Shown: piece after piece, positions 42,721-51,963 of the stretch
Layout of the letters: each line of letters starts with the position of its first letter
How positions within the stretch are numbered: the first letter of the stretch is position 1
Program-made: the position numbers and the translations under genes
Origin: Croceivirga sp009797885
GTDB lineage: Bacteria; Bacteroidota; Bacteroidia; Flavobacteriales; Flavobacteriaceae
DNA length: 64,000 nucleotides
Assembly (NCBI GenBank): GCA_045866215.1
Contig: AP035880.1
Coordinates: forward strand, 2,666,001-2,730,000
Reading direction: 5' to 3'
Notes under the pieces: generated by a model
What the model was told of the DNA's origin: nothing
The model's input: only the letters and a program-made list of their open reading frames with translations
Database searches by the model: none

Positions 42721-44358
42721 TTATTCTTTAAAAAATTGAATAAGATTTAATGTGGAACCATCGTGATTGCCAATTTGTGAATTTTCAAGGTCGGCCAATA
42801 TGTTTTTGGCAAGTTGTTTTCCCAATTCCACCCCCCATTGATCGTAACTGAAGATGTTCCAAATTACGCCTTGTACAAAAATTTTATGCTCGTAAAGGGC
42901 AATCAATGCACCAAGGCTTTTAGGGGTCAATTTCTGGATAAGAATGGTGTTAGTGGGTTTGTTTCCCTCGAAAACTTTAAAGGGCAGCAATTTTCCCATC
43001 TGCTCCGGAGCAAGACCTGCCGTTTCAAGTTCCATTTTCACCTCATCTTCCCCCTTACCATTCATTAGGGCTTCGGTTTGGGCAAAAAAATTGGCCATTA
43101 GTTTATTGTGATGGTCCCTATCGCCATGAAGGGACTCCTTAAAACCTATAAAGTCCGTAGGGATCAGTTTGGTTCCCTGGTGGATCAGCTGGAAAAAGGC
43201 ATGTTGCGAATTGGTTCCGGGTTCCCCCCAAATAATAGTTCCGGTTTCATAGCCTACCCTTTGTCCGGCCCTACTCATACTCTTTCCGTTACTTTCCATG
43301 ATTCCCTGCTGTAAATAGGCAGAAAATCGATGTAGGTATTGCGTATAAGGAATAATGGCCTCTGTCTCGGCACCGTGAAAATTGTTGTACCAAACACTCA
43401 AAAGCGCCAGGATTACGGGAATGTTTTTTCCATGGTCCGTTTCCTTAAAATGAATATCCATGCTATTGGCTCCTTCCAATAGTTGCTCAAAGTTTTCATA
43501 ACCTATGGCCAAGGAAATGGACAGGCCCACGGCGCTCCAAAGTGAAAATCGACCTCCAACCCAGTCCCACATGGGGAACACATTTTCGGCTGCAATCCCA
43601 AACTCGTCAATTTTAGCGGTATTGGTGGATACGGCTGCAAAATGTTTGGCCACATCACTTTCTGTGGCATGTTGCAAGAACCACTTTTTTATGGTGATGG
43701 CATTGCTGAGCGTTTCCTGTGTAGTAAAGGATTTTGACACCACTATGAACAGGGTGGTTTCCGGATTTAGTTTTTTGAGCACTTCGTACACATGGTCCCC
43801 ATCAACATTACTGACAAAATGGATGTTTAAATGGTTTTTATAAAACTGTAAAGCTTCAGTGACCATTACGGGACCCAAATCCGATCCCCCGATACCGATA
43901 TTGACGACATCCGTGAACTTTTTTTCCGTATACCCTTTCTTTTGTCCGGAAACAACGGCTTCAGTAAAAGATCTGATATGCTCCTTTACTTGATAGACCT
44001 CCTCGATAACATTGGAGCCCCCTACTTTTACCGTATCCCCTTTTTTGGAACGCAATGCCGTATGCAAAACAGCCCTGCCCTCGGTCTCGTTGATGGTATC
44101 CCCGGAAAAGTAGGAATGGATGGCATCCTTTAACTTAACTTCCTCGGCCAGCTTTAACAGTAATTGGAGTGTTTCTTCGGAAACAATGTTTTTGGAATAA
44201 TCCACATAAAAATCCTCCCAGGCAATGGAAAAGCGTTCTGCCCTTTGTGGATCGGACTCGAAAAAGGATTTTAAATGTTGGCTTTTGATCTCTTCATAAT
44301 GGGTTGCAAGGTTGCTCCATGCTTTAGTGGTAGTAGGGTCAATTTTGGGTAAGGCCAT
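42721..44358 (-). CDS. pgi: Glucose-6-phosphate isomerase
   Basis: 545 aa from the ATG at 44358 (an in-frame ATG lies at 44370). Pgi interconverts glucose-6-phosphate and fructose-6-phosphate in glycolysis. Signatures visible are NIGIGGSDLGP (sugar isomerase domain 1), WDWVGGRFSLWSAVG (PGI signature 1), GTNSQHAFFQLIHQG, and VWNIFSYDQWGVELGKQ near the C-terminus. Start overlaps the end of the M23 peptidase gene by 20 bases. Confidence 0.97.
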   Translation of the reverse strand: MALPKIDPTTTKAWSNLATHYEEIKSQHLKSFFESDPQRAERFSIAWEDFYVDYSKNIVSEETLQLLLKLAEEVKLKDAIHSYFSGDTINETEGRAVLHTALRSKKGDTVKVGGSNVIEEVYQVKEHIRSFTEAVVSGQKKGYTEKKFTDVVNIGIGGSDLGPVMVTEALQFYKNHLNIHFVSNVDGDHVYEVLKKLNPETTLFIVVSKSFTTQETLSNAITIKKWFLQHATESDVAKHFAAVSTNTAKIDEFGIAAENVFPMWDWVGGRFSLWSAVGLSISLAIGYENFEQLLEGANSMDIHFKETDHGKNIPVILALLSVWYNNFHGAETEAIIPYTQYLHRFSAYLQQGIMESNGKSMSRAGQRVGYETGTIIWGEPGTNSQHAFFQLIHQGTKLIPTDFIGFKESLHGDRDHHNKLMANFFAQTEALMNGKGEDEVKMELETAGLAPEQMGKLLPFKVFEGNKPTNTILIQKLTPKSLGALIALYEHKIFVQGVIWNIFSYDQWGVELGKQLAKNILADLENSQIGNHDGSTLNLIQFFKE

Positions 44359-45631
44359 CTTTTGGGTCAAGGGTTAATAGGTTCTCTTCTTTATTTGGTG
44401 ATTCAAATTGTAAACAATCCAATTGAAACTTCAAAGATTCAATATGGTCAAAATAGGCAGATCGCAACGAATCTGCAATGGGTTCTGCGGAAGGTAATTT
44501 TTCGCGTAGGGGGTCCACTTGTCTTCCATTCTTCCAAAAACGATAACACACATGGGGTCCCCCAGTATTTCCCGTCATTCCAACCCAACCGATTACATCA
44601 CCCTGTCTAACGAACTCCCCTTCCCTTACTTTTTGGGCCTTCATATGCAAATACTGGGTACTGTACATACTGTTATGACGGATTTTGACATATTTTCCGT
44701 TGCCCCCCCTTCTTCGGGATTCGGTAACCGTACCATCTGCAGTGGCAACAATGGGTGTCCCTATGGGAGCGGCATAGTCCGTTCCTTTGTGCGGGCGGAC
44801 CTTGTAACCGTAATACGCGATCCTACGTCTTAGATTGTATCTTGAGGACAGGCGATATCCAAATTTTATGGGCGCCCTTAAAAACGTACTTCTGAGATTA
44901 TTGGCATCCTGATCGTAATACTCCAGGATGTTTTTTATGGAGTCCGAAACATAGGGAAATGCATAAATGGGCTTGCCCTTGTGTTCAAAATAGGCTGCTT
45001 TTATGGGGCCACTTCCAGCGTAGATGGAATCGTTGATGTACTTTTCGTCGTATATGATCTTGAACTTATCCCCTTTTTCCAACTTAAAAAAATCGACCGT
45101 CCAAGCATAGATTTCAGATAGGTTAATGGTAACGATATAATCCACCCCTAAACTGTCCAGCTCCAAGGACAGACTGCTTTTAATGGTTCCCGCTACTTCC
45201 CGCTCAAGGTATTTCACATTTTTTCTGCCTTTATAGGCCATGGCGGAGTCACGTAAATCCACTACGGTGTAGTTTATTTTATCATTTTGATAGATAAAAA
45301 CCTGGGCTTGTTCCAAACTGTCCTTGGATTTAAGGATGAGATAGGGTTTCCCAACCTGTATTTTACGGACATCAAAGGTGTCTTTGTAGTTCTCTGAAAT
45401 AGTGACCACCTTTGGGTAATCCACATGGTTTTTAAGCATAAGTTCACCAAAACTATCTCCCCATTTTACCGTATCGCGAACAACATTGAAGTTATCCAGA
45501 TTAAATCCATAGTGGGTGATGATCGGTTTGTCCACAGGCTCTTCAACCAAGACATTTTCAGCAATTTTCTTGTTCTCCCCACATGATGCCATGACCAGCA
45601 CTGCTAAAATGACGCCCCAATATTTTTGCAT
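44339..45631 (-). CDS. M23 family metallopeptidase (LytM-type), lipoprotein
   Basis: 430 aa. The N-terminus looks like a lipoprotein signal (lipobox MASC, Cys17). The C-terminal third is a LytM domain with the HxxxD zinc motif as HKGTD (His281, Asp285) and the second motif as HVC (360-362), where most members have HxH. The Cys at 362 replaces a zinc-ligand His. The middle region may be a LysM-like or linker domain. It would cut peptidoglycan cross-links in the periplasm, or be a regulatory inactive form. Pgi overlaps its 3' end; tryptophan dioxygenase lies eight bases upstream. Confidence 0.85.
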   Translation of the reverse strand: MQKYWGVILAVLVMASCGENKKIAENVLVEEPVDKPIITHYGFNLDNFNVVRDTVKWGDSFGELMLKNHVDYPKVVTISENYKDTFDVRKIQVGKPYLILKSKDSLEQAQVFIYQNDKINYTVVDLRDSAMAYKGRKNVKYLEREVAGTIKSSLSLELDSLGVDYIVTINLSEIYAWTVDFFKLEKGDKFKIIYDEKYINDSIYAGSGPIKAAYFEHKGKPIYAFPYVSDSIKNILEYYDQDANNLRSTFLRAPIKFGYRLSSRYNLRRRIAYYGYKVRPHKGTDYAAPIGTPIVATADGTVTESRRRGGNGKYVKIRHNSMYSTQYLHMKAQKVREGEFVRQGDVIGWVGMTGNTGGPHVCYRFWKNGRQVDPLREKLPSAEPIADSLRSAYFDHIESLKFQLDCLQFESPNKEENLLTLDPKDGLTQN

Positions 45632-45639
45632 GTTCCGTA

Positions 45640-46602
45640 CTAATTATTTTGGGGATTGAAAATGTGTTCCACCCATTGTTTGCCCCAATTGTCCAATTCA
45701 TCTTTGGAATACAAAGTTGGGAAAAATATTATTCTCTGGAAACTTGGGGGCAAAAAGTCCTTCCAATTGGTGCCTCCAGTGGCATCTACAGCGGTCTTAT
45801 CCTTTGCCAAATAGCGGTAGGCAGAGCCCATGTGCATTAACGGCCAGTTTACATTGGCATTGATGTCCATTTCCTTGAGTGCCTTAATGAGCGCTTCGTT
45901 TTGGTGCGAAGGACGCACTAGGGCAAGGCACTTATGGTATAGGGTCTGTCCTTGAACTTGCTTTGCTGTTCGTATGAGCCTTGGGGTATACCTATATTCA
46001 AATTGCTTCAACGTCAATGTTTTTTCGCCGGTATGGATATCGGTAGCCCCCTTTTTCCAATATATCTTTTCGTACAAATCTTCAATGGAGCTGTTCTTGG
46101 ACAGTTCATCGCGTTCAGAATGGTGGACCAGATTCTCCAGGGGTGTGGCATAGATTTCAATCATTCTGTATTGCACGGATTGAAATCCGCTAGCGGGAAG
46201 CAAGGCCATTCTATAGCGCAAAAACTGCTCCCGCTCCATACCGTTGATCATAATGCTAAATGATGAGATGAGCGCCTTGTAATAGCTGTTGATGCGGTTT
46301 ATGCGCTCAATAAAAAAAACGGTGTCCTGGGATTTGTCATCCACCAGTTGTTTTTGTTCATGTAGAATGAGCTTAAAATAGAGCTCTGTAATCTGATGGT
46401 ACATGATAAAAATCTCCTCATCCGGGAAATAGGTCCTGGGCACTTGAAGGCTCAGTAGGGTGTCTAAATGAATGTAATCCCAGTAGGTAAGATAGCGTTG
46501 GTAAAGAAGACCGTCCAGGTAAGAACTTAAGTCCTGCCCCGAGTTTTTAAATTTTTCCTCAAGTTTGTTGATTTGGGATTGGATACTGTCATCTTTTTTC
46601 AT
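45640..46602 (-). CDS. kynA: Tryptophan 2,3-dioxygenase
   Basis: 320 aa. A heme enzyme that opens the indole ring of tryptophan to give N-formylkynurenine, the first step of the kynurenine pathway. All-helical; landmarks are LQVPRTYFPDEEIFIMYHQ (52-70), TELYFKLILHEQ, and near the C-terminus LMHMGSAYRYL and DATGGTNW, which provide the distal and proximal pocket features of the family. 3-Hydroxyanthranilate dioxygenase at 5071-5610 acts further down the same pathway. It lies in a leftward cluster with an M23 peptidase and pgi. Confidence 0.92.
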   Translation of the reverse strand: MKKDDSIQSQINKLEEKFKNSGQDLSSYLDGLLYQRYLTYWDYIHLDTLLSLQVPRTYFPDEEIFIMYHQITELYFKLILHEQKQLVDDKSQDTVFFIERINRINSYYKALISSFSIMINGMEREQFLRYRMALLPASGFQSVQYRMIEIYATPLENLVHHSERDELSKNSSIEDLYEKIYWKKGATDIHTGEKTLTLKQFEYRYTPRLIRTAKQVQGQTLYHKCLALVRPSHQNEALIKALKEMDINANVNWPLMHMGSAYRYLAKDKTAVDATGGTNWKDFLPPSFQRIIFFPTLYSKDELDNWGKQWVEHIFNPQNN

Positions 46603-46605
46603 TGG

Positions 46606-46830
46606 TCAGTGCCTCTTTAGGAATTTGTGATTGAATGTGTTATAGGCCACTTTTAGTGCGGAACGGGGCACGACATAGCGAAAGCTATGGGCGAGCCGGT
46701 GCGATGGAAAAGCATAGCCATGGTTATTGACTAAAATGCTAACGATGTGCCGTGAAAACCGGCCTACTGGCCTGGCAGGAAGGGACATAAGAAAATAATT
46801 GACAAATTCCTGAACGGACCCTAGATTCAA
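46606..46830 (-). CDS. Doubtful small ORF between DUF3108 and kynA genes
   Basis: 74 codons from a TTG start at 46830, or 60 from the internal ATG at 46788. It fits exactly in the gap: TTG overlaps the stop of the DUF3108 gene and its stop lies three bases before the kynA start. The product would be basic with many His and Arg (RHIVSILVNNHGYAFPSHR) and matches nothing I recognise. The tight fit supports a gene; the weak start and lack of family argue against it. Confidence 0.3.
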   Translation of the reverse strand: MNLGSVQEFVNYFLMSLPARPVGRFSRHIVSILVNNHGYAFPSHRLAHSFRYVVPRSALKVAYNTFNHKFLKRH

Positions 46831-47603
46831 TCCATGATTATTTTGAATTGGTTTCTCAATCCGTTGTACCCATCCAAATCCGCTTTGATGGATCCAACGG
46901 CTAAATCAGCCTTTATGCGCACCGGAATTTTGTTAAGGTCATTGGAGACCCATAGTGTTAGGCTTTCCTCCTCCTTGAACACCCTTCCGGATTGTACATA
47001 AGGTCTAAATTTAAGACATTCTACCTTACCAAATTTGGTTCGCAATATCTCCTTGCCCAAGTATTTTAGTTTAAACTGGTAAATTCCGTCATCATCAAAA
47101 AGCATGTCCATAGTGAGTGTTTCGCCTTCTACGAAATCCTCAAAACTATAGGTATTGCGCAGGTGATAGGATGCGGACAACAGGTCCTGAACCTGGTCAT
47201 TGACGGGTATATTGAATTCTTTCTTGTTTTTTTTGTCCTTTAACAGGGCAACATCCTCATCATGGTCAAATCGAATCTCGATATCTTTTGTATAGCCCCC
47301 CTCATAGGTATCCCTTATAAACTTATAGGGCTTTCCACTTGTCTTATCGAAATAACTCTCAAATGTATTGTCCACCTTAAAGAAAATGCTTGCAAAACCA
47401 GTTGTTCTTCCTCTTCCGATGACGTGATAGACGGAAAGGGAATCAAGACTGTCCGTTTTTAACTGCAAAGTGGCATAGCTGGCATTGAGAATACCGTAAT
47501 GGATTCTGTACTTGAGCCATTCCCCTGCTTTAAAAGCAGGCTTCTTTTGCGCTGTTAGACCCATAAAGGTCAATAAAAACAGAAATGTAGCTATCTTTTT
47601 CAT
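46827..47603 (-). CDS. DUF3108 domain exported protein
   Basis: 258 aa from the ATG at 47603, which begins a signal peptide (MKKIATFLFLLTFMGLTAQ); the frame is open further upstream but would run through a terminator. The DUF3108 core is seen in GEWLKYRIHYGILNASYATL, GRGRTTGFASIFFKVDNTFES, DRFEGYT-like RDTYEGGYTKDIE, and the C-terminal RIKADLAVGSIKADL. Exported beta-rich proteins of this family have unknown function. Next genes downstream are kynA and the M23 peptidase gene. Confidence 0.85.
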   Translation of the reverse strand: MKKIATFLFLLTFMGLTAQKKPAFKAGEWLKYRIHYGILNASYATLQLKTDSLDSLSVYHVIGRGRTTGFASIFFKVDNTFESYFDKTSGKPYKFIRDTYEGGYTKDIEIRFDHDEDVALLKDKKNKKEFNIPVNDQVQDLLSASYHLRNTYSFEDFVEGETLTMDMLFDDDGIYQFKLKYLGKEILRTKFGKVECLKFRPYVQSGRVFKEEESLTLWVSNDLNKIPVRIKADLAVGSIKADLDGYNGLRNQFKIIMD

Positions 47604-47693
47604 AAAGACGAAATGGGACATAAAATTAGTACTATCAGAATATATCCCACCACTTTTACAATTACTTAAACAAAAGTTATTCCAAACTATTGT

Positions 47694-47730
47694 ATAAAAA
47701 AAGCCCCAATGTTGAGCATCAGGGCTTTTT
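47694..47730 (-). terminator. Terminator downstream of the uvrC-patatin operon
   Basis: AAAAAGCCC and GGGCTTTTT form a 9-bp stem with an inner ATG/CAT pairing. The minus strand runs into seven Ts. It lies about 190 bp past the patatin stop codon. The bases just upstream on that strand (GGTTGGTTATTTAG) match those before the terminator at 11730. Confidence 0.75.
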
Positions 47731-47756
47731 CTAAATAACCAACCAAACTTTAAATT

Positions 47757-47801
47757 ATGAAAAACCAATACTTAAAGTTACAAGGGAACCACCCCTTGTG
47801 A
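47757..47801 (+). CDS. Possible 14-aa peptide ORF
   Basis: ATG at 47757 to TGA at 47801 encodes MKNQYLKLQGNHPL. The sequence before it (AACCAACCAAACTTTAAATT) looks like the AT-rich leaders seen before flavobacterial start codons. Two mutually exclusive hairpins involve its last codons. There is no rightward gene behind it. It may be a chance ORF. Confidence 0.2.
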   Translation: MKNQYLKLQGNHPL

Positions 47802-47916
47802 AAACAAAGATAACCTATGTAATAAGGGGCTCCTTTTATTTTAACCAACTTTAACTATAACGCACAGTTCTTTTGCAATGCTTTAATATTCTATCATAAA
47901 AAGTTGTAAAATCTTA

Positions 47917-50169
47917 CTAAAACCAGTACCCTACACTAAAAAAAACGGTGGATTCATCTATTTGGGGCGAGAAGGAATAATAGATTTGAATGGGCCCCAG
48001 GAAGGATTCCAACCCATAACCTACCCCAAAACCGGAGTAATTTGGTTCGGTAAACCATTCTCCCGTTCGGAATAGATCGTCCGCTACGTTGGCGGCATTG
48101 GCGGAAAACAGTAAGTGGCTCTTGGAAGATATTTGATAATCCAATCTGGCATAGGCCTTTACAAAGCTATTACCGGGTAAGCTCAGGAATTCATATCCAA
48201 AGAAGGGGATGAAATTATTGATAAGATCGTTTCCGAAACCGCCAAGGACAAAGTCAAACGAGGTTACCGGGGAAGTACCCAACTTAAAACCTCCTTCTGA
48301 TTCAATGTTAAGGGATACATTTCTAAGTGGTTGAAAAGCAACACCCAGTCTCGCTTTGGATATGGAAAAAGGCCGGAAATTATCGTTAAAATCGGACGAG
48401 AAAAGATACCAATGGAAGTCTCCATCAAAAAACAGTCCTTTGGTAGGGAAGTACTTGTCGTCATAGGTATCCAAAGTTAACCTGCCATAAGCGTTGTAAT
48501 AGTTGCTGTCTTCAAAAAACACCCTGCCCTCGTTGGACGGCAGGAATGCTTCGCTACCGTCCATTGTTAAATTGCTCAATGTACGGGTACTGTACCGTAA
48601 CAATTTATGCTCCAATCCAACCCTAAAGGCAAACTCTTCGCGAAACACGGTTTGCAGATATACTTGGTTGGTAAGATCAGTTACATCCAAACTTATGGAA
48701 CCTATATTGGGGTTGTCAAGGACATCAAAATTATTTCGAATGAGGTCAAAATCTATTTCCTCGTCAAAATCGGTGAACGTGGAATTGACCCCAAAGCTCC
48801 AATAAAAGCCCTTATCCAGATAATATTGGAAATTGTACCGTAAATGATCCCCTAGAATGAAGTCAAAAGAGGCTACATCATCCCGAAAAAAGACATTTTT
48901 CTTGGTAATGTTAATCAGCGCGGCACTTTTGTAGAGATCATCATAATGGGCCCCCATTTTAATATACATGGTGTTGGGGTTTTCCCGTAGGTCGAGCACT
49001 AAATCGGTTCCCAGTCCATTGGATATTAATTTATATCGAATGGCCTTAAAATTGCCTGTGGCTGAAAGGTTCCCCATTCCCTGCCTTAATTTTTCAAAAG
49101 GGATTTTATCCCCCAGCGCCAATCTGAGCTTTCCTTTGATATACCCTCGGGTATAGTTGTCATTCCCACTAAGGATGAGCCGATTGATCACCAGACTGTC
49201 CATAACGTTTTTTGCGATAGGGGAACTGAATTTGGCCGTTGGTTGTTTGCTTTCAATTTCCTTCAATGGAGTTATCATTTGCAACGCACCCATTTCACCA
49301 CTTTCAATGATTTCATCCCTCCGGGGAAAATCGATGACCGAAAAGTCTTGAATATCAGGTTTTATATAGACATCTGTTCGTTCAACCTTTTTCCGCATAT
49401 CGTTTACGGTCCTATAATTGTTGATCTGAACAAGAATTTCAGTGGCCGAGGACAAATCCTCCCTTTTGGCCAGGGCATCTTGCACATCGACCCCAATAAT
49501 GATGTCCGCACCTTTGGCCTTGACCTCATCCAATGGGTAATTGTTCACCACACCCCCATCTATCAATATTTGACCGTTTACCTCGGAAGGTTCAAATAAT
49601 GATGGAAGGGTGCCACTGGCCATAATGGCTTCTGGCAGGTAACCATTGTCCAACAAAACAGGTTTTCCGGTTTCTATATTGGTGGCGATACATAAGAAAG
49701 GGATGGGGAGTTGATTAAAATCACTGACATCCTTAACGTGATAGAGTAAGCGAACAAATTCGTTGTAAATATTCTGTCCCCCAGAAATTCCCTGGGGAAA
49801 GGAAACTTTGAAGTTATCAAAGGGAAGGCTCAACGCATAACGTTCGGAATCGTCCTTTTCATAAAAGGTTTTGGCACTTCTGGGCACATTGTCCTGGATG
49901 AGTTCCGTTAGGTCCGTTGATCTGAATATGGAATCGAGTTCCTTTCCGGAATATCCTGCGGCATACAGTCCCCCAACAATGGCACCCATACTGGTCCCTC
50001 CCACATAATCAATTTGGATACCAAGACTGTCGATTACCTTAAGTGCCCCTATATGTGCCAATCCCTTGGCGCCACCTCCACTCAGCACAAGACCGACCTT
50101 TGGTTGTTCCTGTGCGTAAATGCCCGTTGACCATAGCGCGATCAGTAGTGTCAGTATTCTTTTTGCCAT
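47917..50169 (-). CDS. Patatin-like phospholipase fused to an outer-membrane barrel (type Vd-like)
   Basis: 750 aa. Signal peptide (cleavage near 20, IYAQ), then a patatin domain: oxyanion motif GGGAKG (31-36), nucleophile Ser60 in GTSMG, and Asp204 in DGG, the complete catalytic dyad. Residues about 320-395 look like a POTRA domain (LILSGNDNYTRGYIKGKL), followed by a BamA/TamA-type 16-strand barrel to the C-terminus (FSVGYWF). This is the architecture of PlpD/FplA-type Vd autotransporters, which display a phospholipase at the surface. Six bases after uvrC. Confidence 0.9.
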   Translation of the reverse strand: MAKRILTLLIALWSTGIYAQEQPKVGLVLSGGGAKGLAHIGALKVIDSLGIQIDYVGGTSMGAIVGGLYAAGYSGKELDSIFRSTDLTELIQDNVPRSAKTFYEKDDSERYALSLPFDNFKVSFPQGISGGQNIYNEFVRLLYHVKDVSDFNQLPIPFLCIATNIETGKPVLLDNGYLPEAIMASGTLPSLFEPSEVNGQILIDGGVVNNYPLDEVKAKGADIIIGVDVQDALAKREDLSSATEILVQINNYRTVNDMRKKVERTDVYIKPDIQDFSVIDFPRRDEIIESGEMGALQMITPLKEIESKQPTAKFSSPIAKNVMDSLVINRLILSGNDNYTRGYIKGKLRLALGDKIPFEKLRQGMGNLSATGNFKAIRYKLISNGLGTDLVLDLRENPNTMYIKMGAHYDDLYKSAALINITKKNVFFRDDVASFDFILGDHLRYNFQYYLDKGFYWSFGVNSTFTDFDEEIDFDLIRNNFDVLDNPNIGSISLDVTDLTNQVYLQTVFREEFAFRVGLEHKLLRYSTRTLSNLTMDGSEAFLPSNEGRVFFEDSNYYNAYGRLTLDTYDDKYFPTKGLFFDGDFHWYLFSSDFNDNFRPFSISKARLGVAFQPLRNVSLNIESEGGFKLGTSPVTSFDFVLGGFGNDLINNFIPFFGYEFLSLPGNSFVKAYARLDYQISSKSHLLFSANAANVADDLFRTGEWFTEPNYSGFGVGYGLESFLGPIQIYYSFSPQIDESTVFFSVGYWF

Positions 50170-50175
50170 CGGAAA

Positions 50176-51963
50176 TCAATGAAAGGATTCATACACTTTT
50201 TTTGCTTTGGACCTCCCAATGGATTTTGCCAAGGTTTCTATCGATGCCTCTTTGATCCGTGCCACGGACTTAAAATTTTTGAGTAGCTGTTCCACGGTTT
50301 TTTGCCCTATTCCCTCTATACTTTCCAATTCCGAATTAATAGCGGCATTACTCCTCTTGTTCCTATGAAAAGAGATGCCAAAACGGTGTGCTTCGTTGCG
50401 CAATTGCTGTATTATTCTTAAGCTTTCGGATTTCTTGTCCAGATATAATGGAATGGGGTCTTCCGGGAAATAGATCTCTTCGAGCCTCTTGGCAATACCA
50501 ATAATGGCAATTTTTCCTCTAAGACCAAGAATTTCCAAGCTTTTCAGGGCCGAGGACAATTGGCCTTTACCACCGTCAATGACGATAAGTTGCGGAAGGG
50601 TTTCCGCTTCGTTCAACAACCGCTTGTAACGCCTAAAGACCACCTCTTCCATGGAAGCAAAGTCATTGGGACCATCCACTGTTTTAATGTTGAAGTGCCG
50701 GTACTCTTTTTTGGCCGGTTTGCCATTTCTAAATACGACACAGGCAGCAACGGGGTTGCTCCCCTGCATATTGGAATTGTCAAAACATTCAATGTGAACG
50801 GGTTCTTCGGATAATCGCAGATCGGCCTTCATTTGCGCCATTAAACGTTTGGTGTGTCTATCGGGATCTACAATTTTCATTTGCTTAAAACGCTCCTGTC
50901 TAAACATTTTTGCATTATGTAACGAAAGATCCACCAACTTTTTTTTGTCCCCTAATTTGGGTACGGTGACCTTAATGCTTTCATCGAGTTCCACCAAATG
51001 GGGAACGAAGATCATTTTGGAATTTGAGGAAAAACGTTGACGGAGTTCAATGATGGCCAACCGGAGTAATTCCGCATTTTCCTCATCAAGTTTTTTCTTG
51101 ATTTCCATGGAGTGGGAGCGTATGATGGAACCATGGGAAATTTGGAGGAAGTTCACATAGGCGTGGGTTTCGTCCGAAAAAATGCTGAAAACATCCACAT
51201 CATTGATTTTTGGATTCACAATTGTGGATTTTACTTGATAATTCTCCAGGACCTCAATCTTTTCTTTGATACGTTGCGCCTTTTCAAATTCCATGGCTAT
51301 GGCATGGCCTTTCATTCGGTGTTTAAAATAGGTCAGTGAACTTTTAAAATTCCCTTTAATGATTTCCCTGATATCGTCCATTTGCCTATGGTAATCCTCG
51401 GCGGTCTGTAAACCTTCACATGGGGCCTTGCAGTTCCCCAAATGGTATTCCAAACAGCGTTTGTATTTACCGGATTGTATTTTTTCGTGGGAGAGGTCGT
51501 AATTGCAGGTCCGTAGTGGATAGACGCTTTTAATCAAATCCAGAAGGGTCCTCACCGTACGCATACTGGTATAGGGGCCATAGTATTCTGAACCGTCCTT
51601 TATTATTTTCCTGGTGGGAAAGATTCTTGGGAACCGTTCATTTTTAATACATATCCAAGGATAGGTTTTGTCGTCACGAAGTAAGACATTGTATCTGGGC
51701 TGGTGTTTTTTTATAAGGCTGTTCTCCAACAAAAGGGCATCCGACTCCGTTGCAACCACAATATGTTTTATAACGGCGATTTTTTTTACCATCACCCGTG
51801 TTTTTCCATATTCATGGTTCTTGGTGAAATAGGAAGAAACCCTTTTTTTAAGGTTCTTTGCCTTACCCACATAAAGGACTTTCCCATCAGTGTCATAAAA
51901 TTGATAGACACCAGGGTTATTGGGCAATGAGCTTAATTGTACGTCTATGGGTACTTTGGGCAT
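50176..51963 (-). CDS. uvrC: Excinuclease ABC subunit C
   Basis: 595 aa. UvrC makes both incisions in nucleotide excision repair. The GIY-YIG nuclease domain is N-terminal (NNPGVYQFYDTDGKVLYVGKAKNLKKRVSSYF, about 15-46). The Cys-rich segment near 150-180 (RTCNYDL, KCLEYHLGNCKAPC) and the UVR region near 210-245 follow. The RNase H-like nuclease domain spans about 380-540 (HIECFDNSNMQGSNPVAACV, IVIDGGKGQL), and the HhH pair closes the protein (LESIEGIGQKTVEQLLKNF). Confidence 0.96.
   Translation of the reverse strand: MPKVPIDVQLSSLPNNPGVYQFYDTDGKVLYVGKAKNLKKRVSSYFTKNHEYGKTRVMVKKIAVIKHIVVATESDALLLENSLIKKHQPRYNVLLRDDKTYPWICIKNERFPRIFPTRKIIKDGSEYYGPYTSMRTVRTLLDLIKSVYPLRTCNYDLSHEKIQSGKYKRCLEYHLGNCKAPCEGLQTAEDYHRQMDDIREIIKGNFKSSLTYFKHRMKGHAIAMEFEKAQRIKEKIEVLENYQVKSTIVNPKINDVDVFSIFSDETHAYVNFLQISHGSIIRSHSMEIKKKLDEENAELLRLAIIELRQRFSSNSKMIFVPHLVELDESIKVTVPKLGDKKKLVDLSLHNAKMFRQERFKQMKIVDPDRHTKRLMAQMKADLRLSEEPVHIECFDNSNMQGSNPVAACVVFRNGKPAKKEYRHFNIKTVDGPNDFASMEEVVFRRYKRLLNEAETLPQLIVIDGGKGQLSSALKSLEILGLRGKIAIIGIAKRLEEIYFPEDPIPLYLDKKSESLRIIQQLRNEAHRFGISFHRNKRSNAAINSELESIEGIGQKTVEQLLKNFKSVARIKEASIETLAKSIGRSKAKKVYESFH

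Larger units (their letters stand above)
47604..47916. other. 313-bp intergenic region with a terminator and a 14-codon ORF
   Basis: Between the DUF3108 gene start and the patatin gene stop. It contains the terminator at 47694-47730 and, on the plus strand, a 14-codon frame at 47757-47801 preceded by AACCAACCAAACTTTAAATT. The sequence CAAGGG (47781-47786) can pair with CCCTTG (47793-47798), and CCCCTT (47792-47797) alternatively with AAGGGG (47824-47829). No larger gene is visible. Confidence 0.5.

Noticed and set aside
47604..47768. N-terminal extension of the DUF3108 protein to 47768
   Set aside because: It would run through the terminator hairpin at 47694-47730 and hide the signal peptide that begins at 47603.
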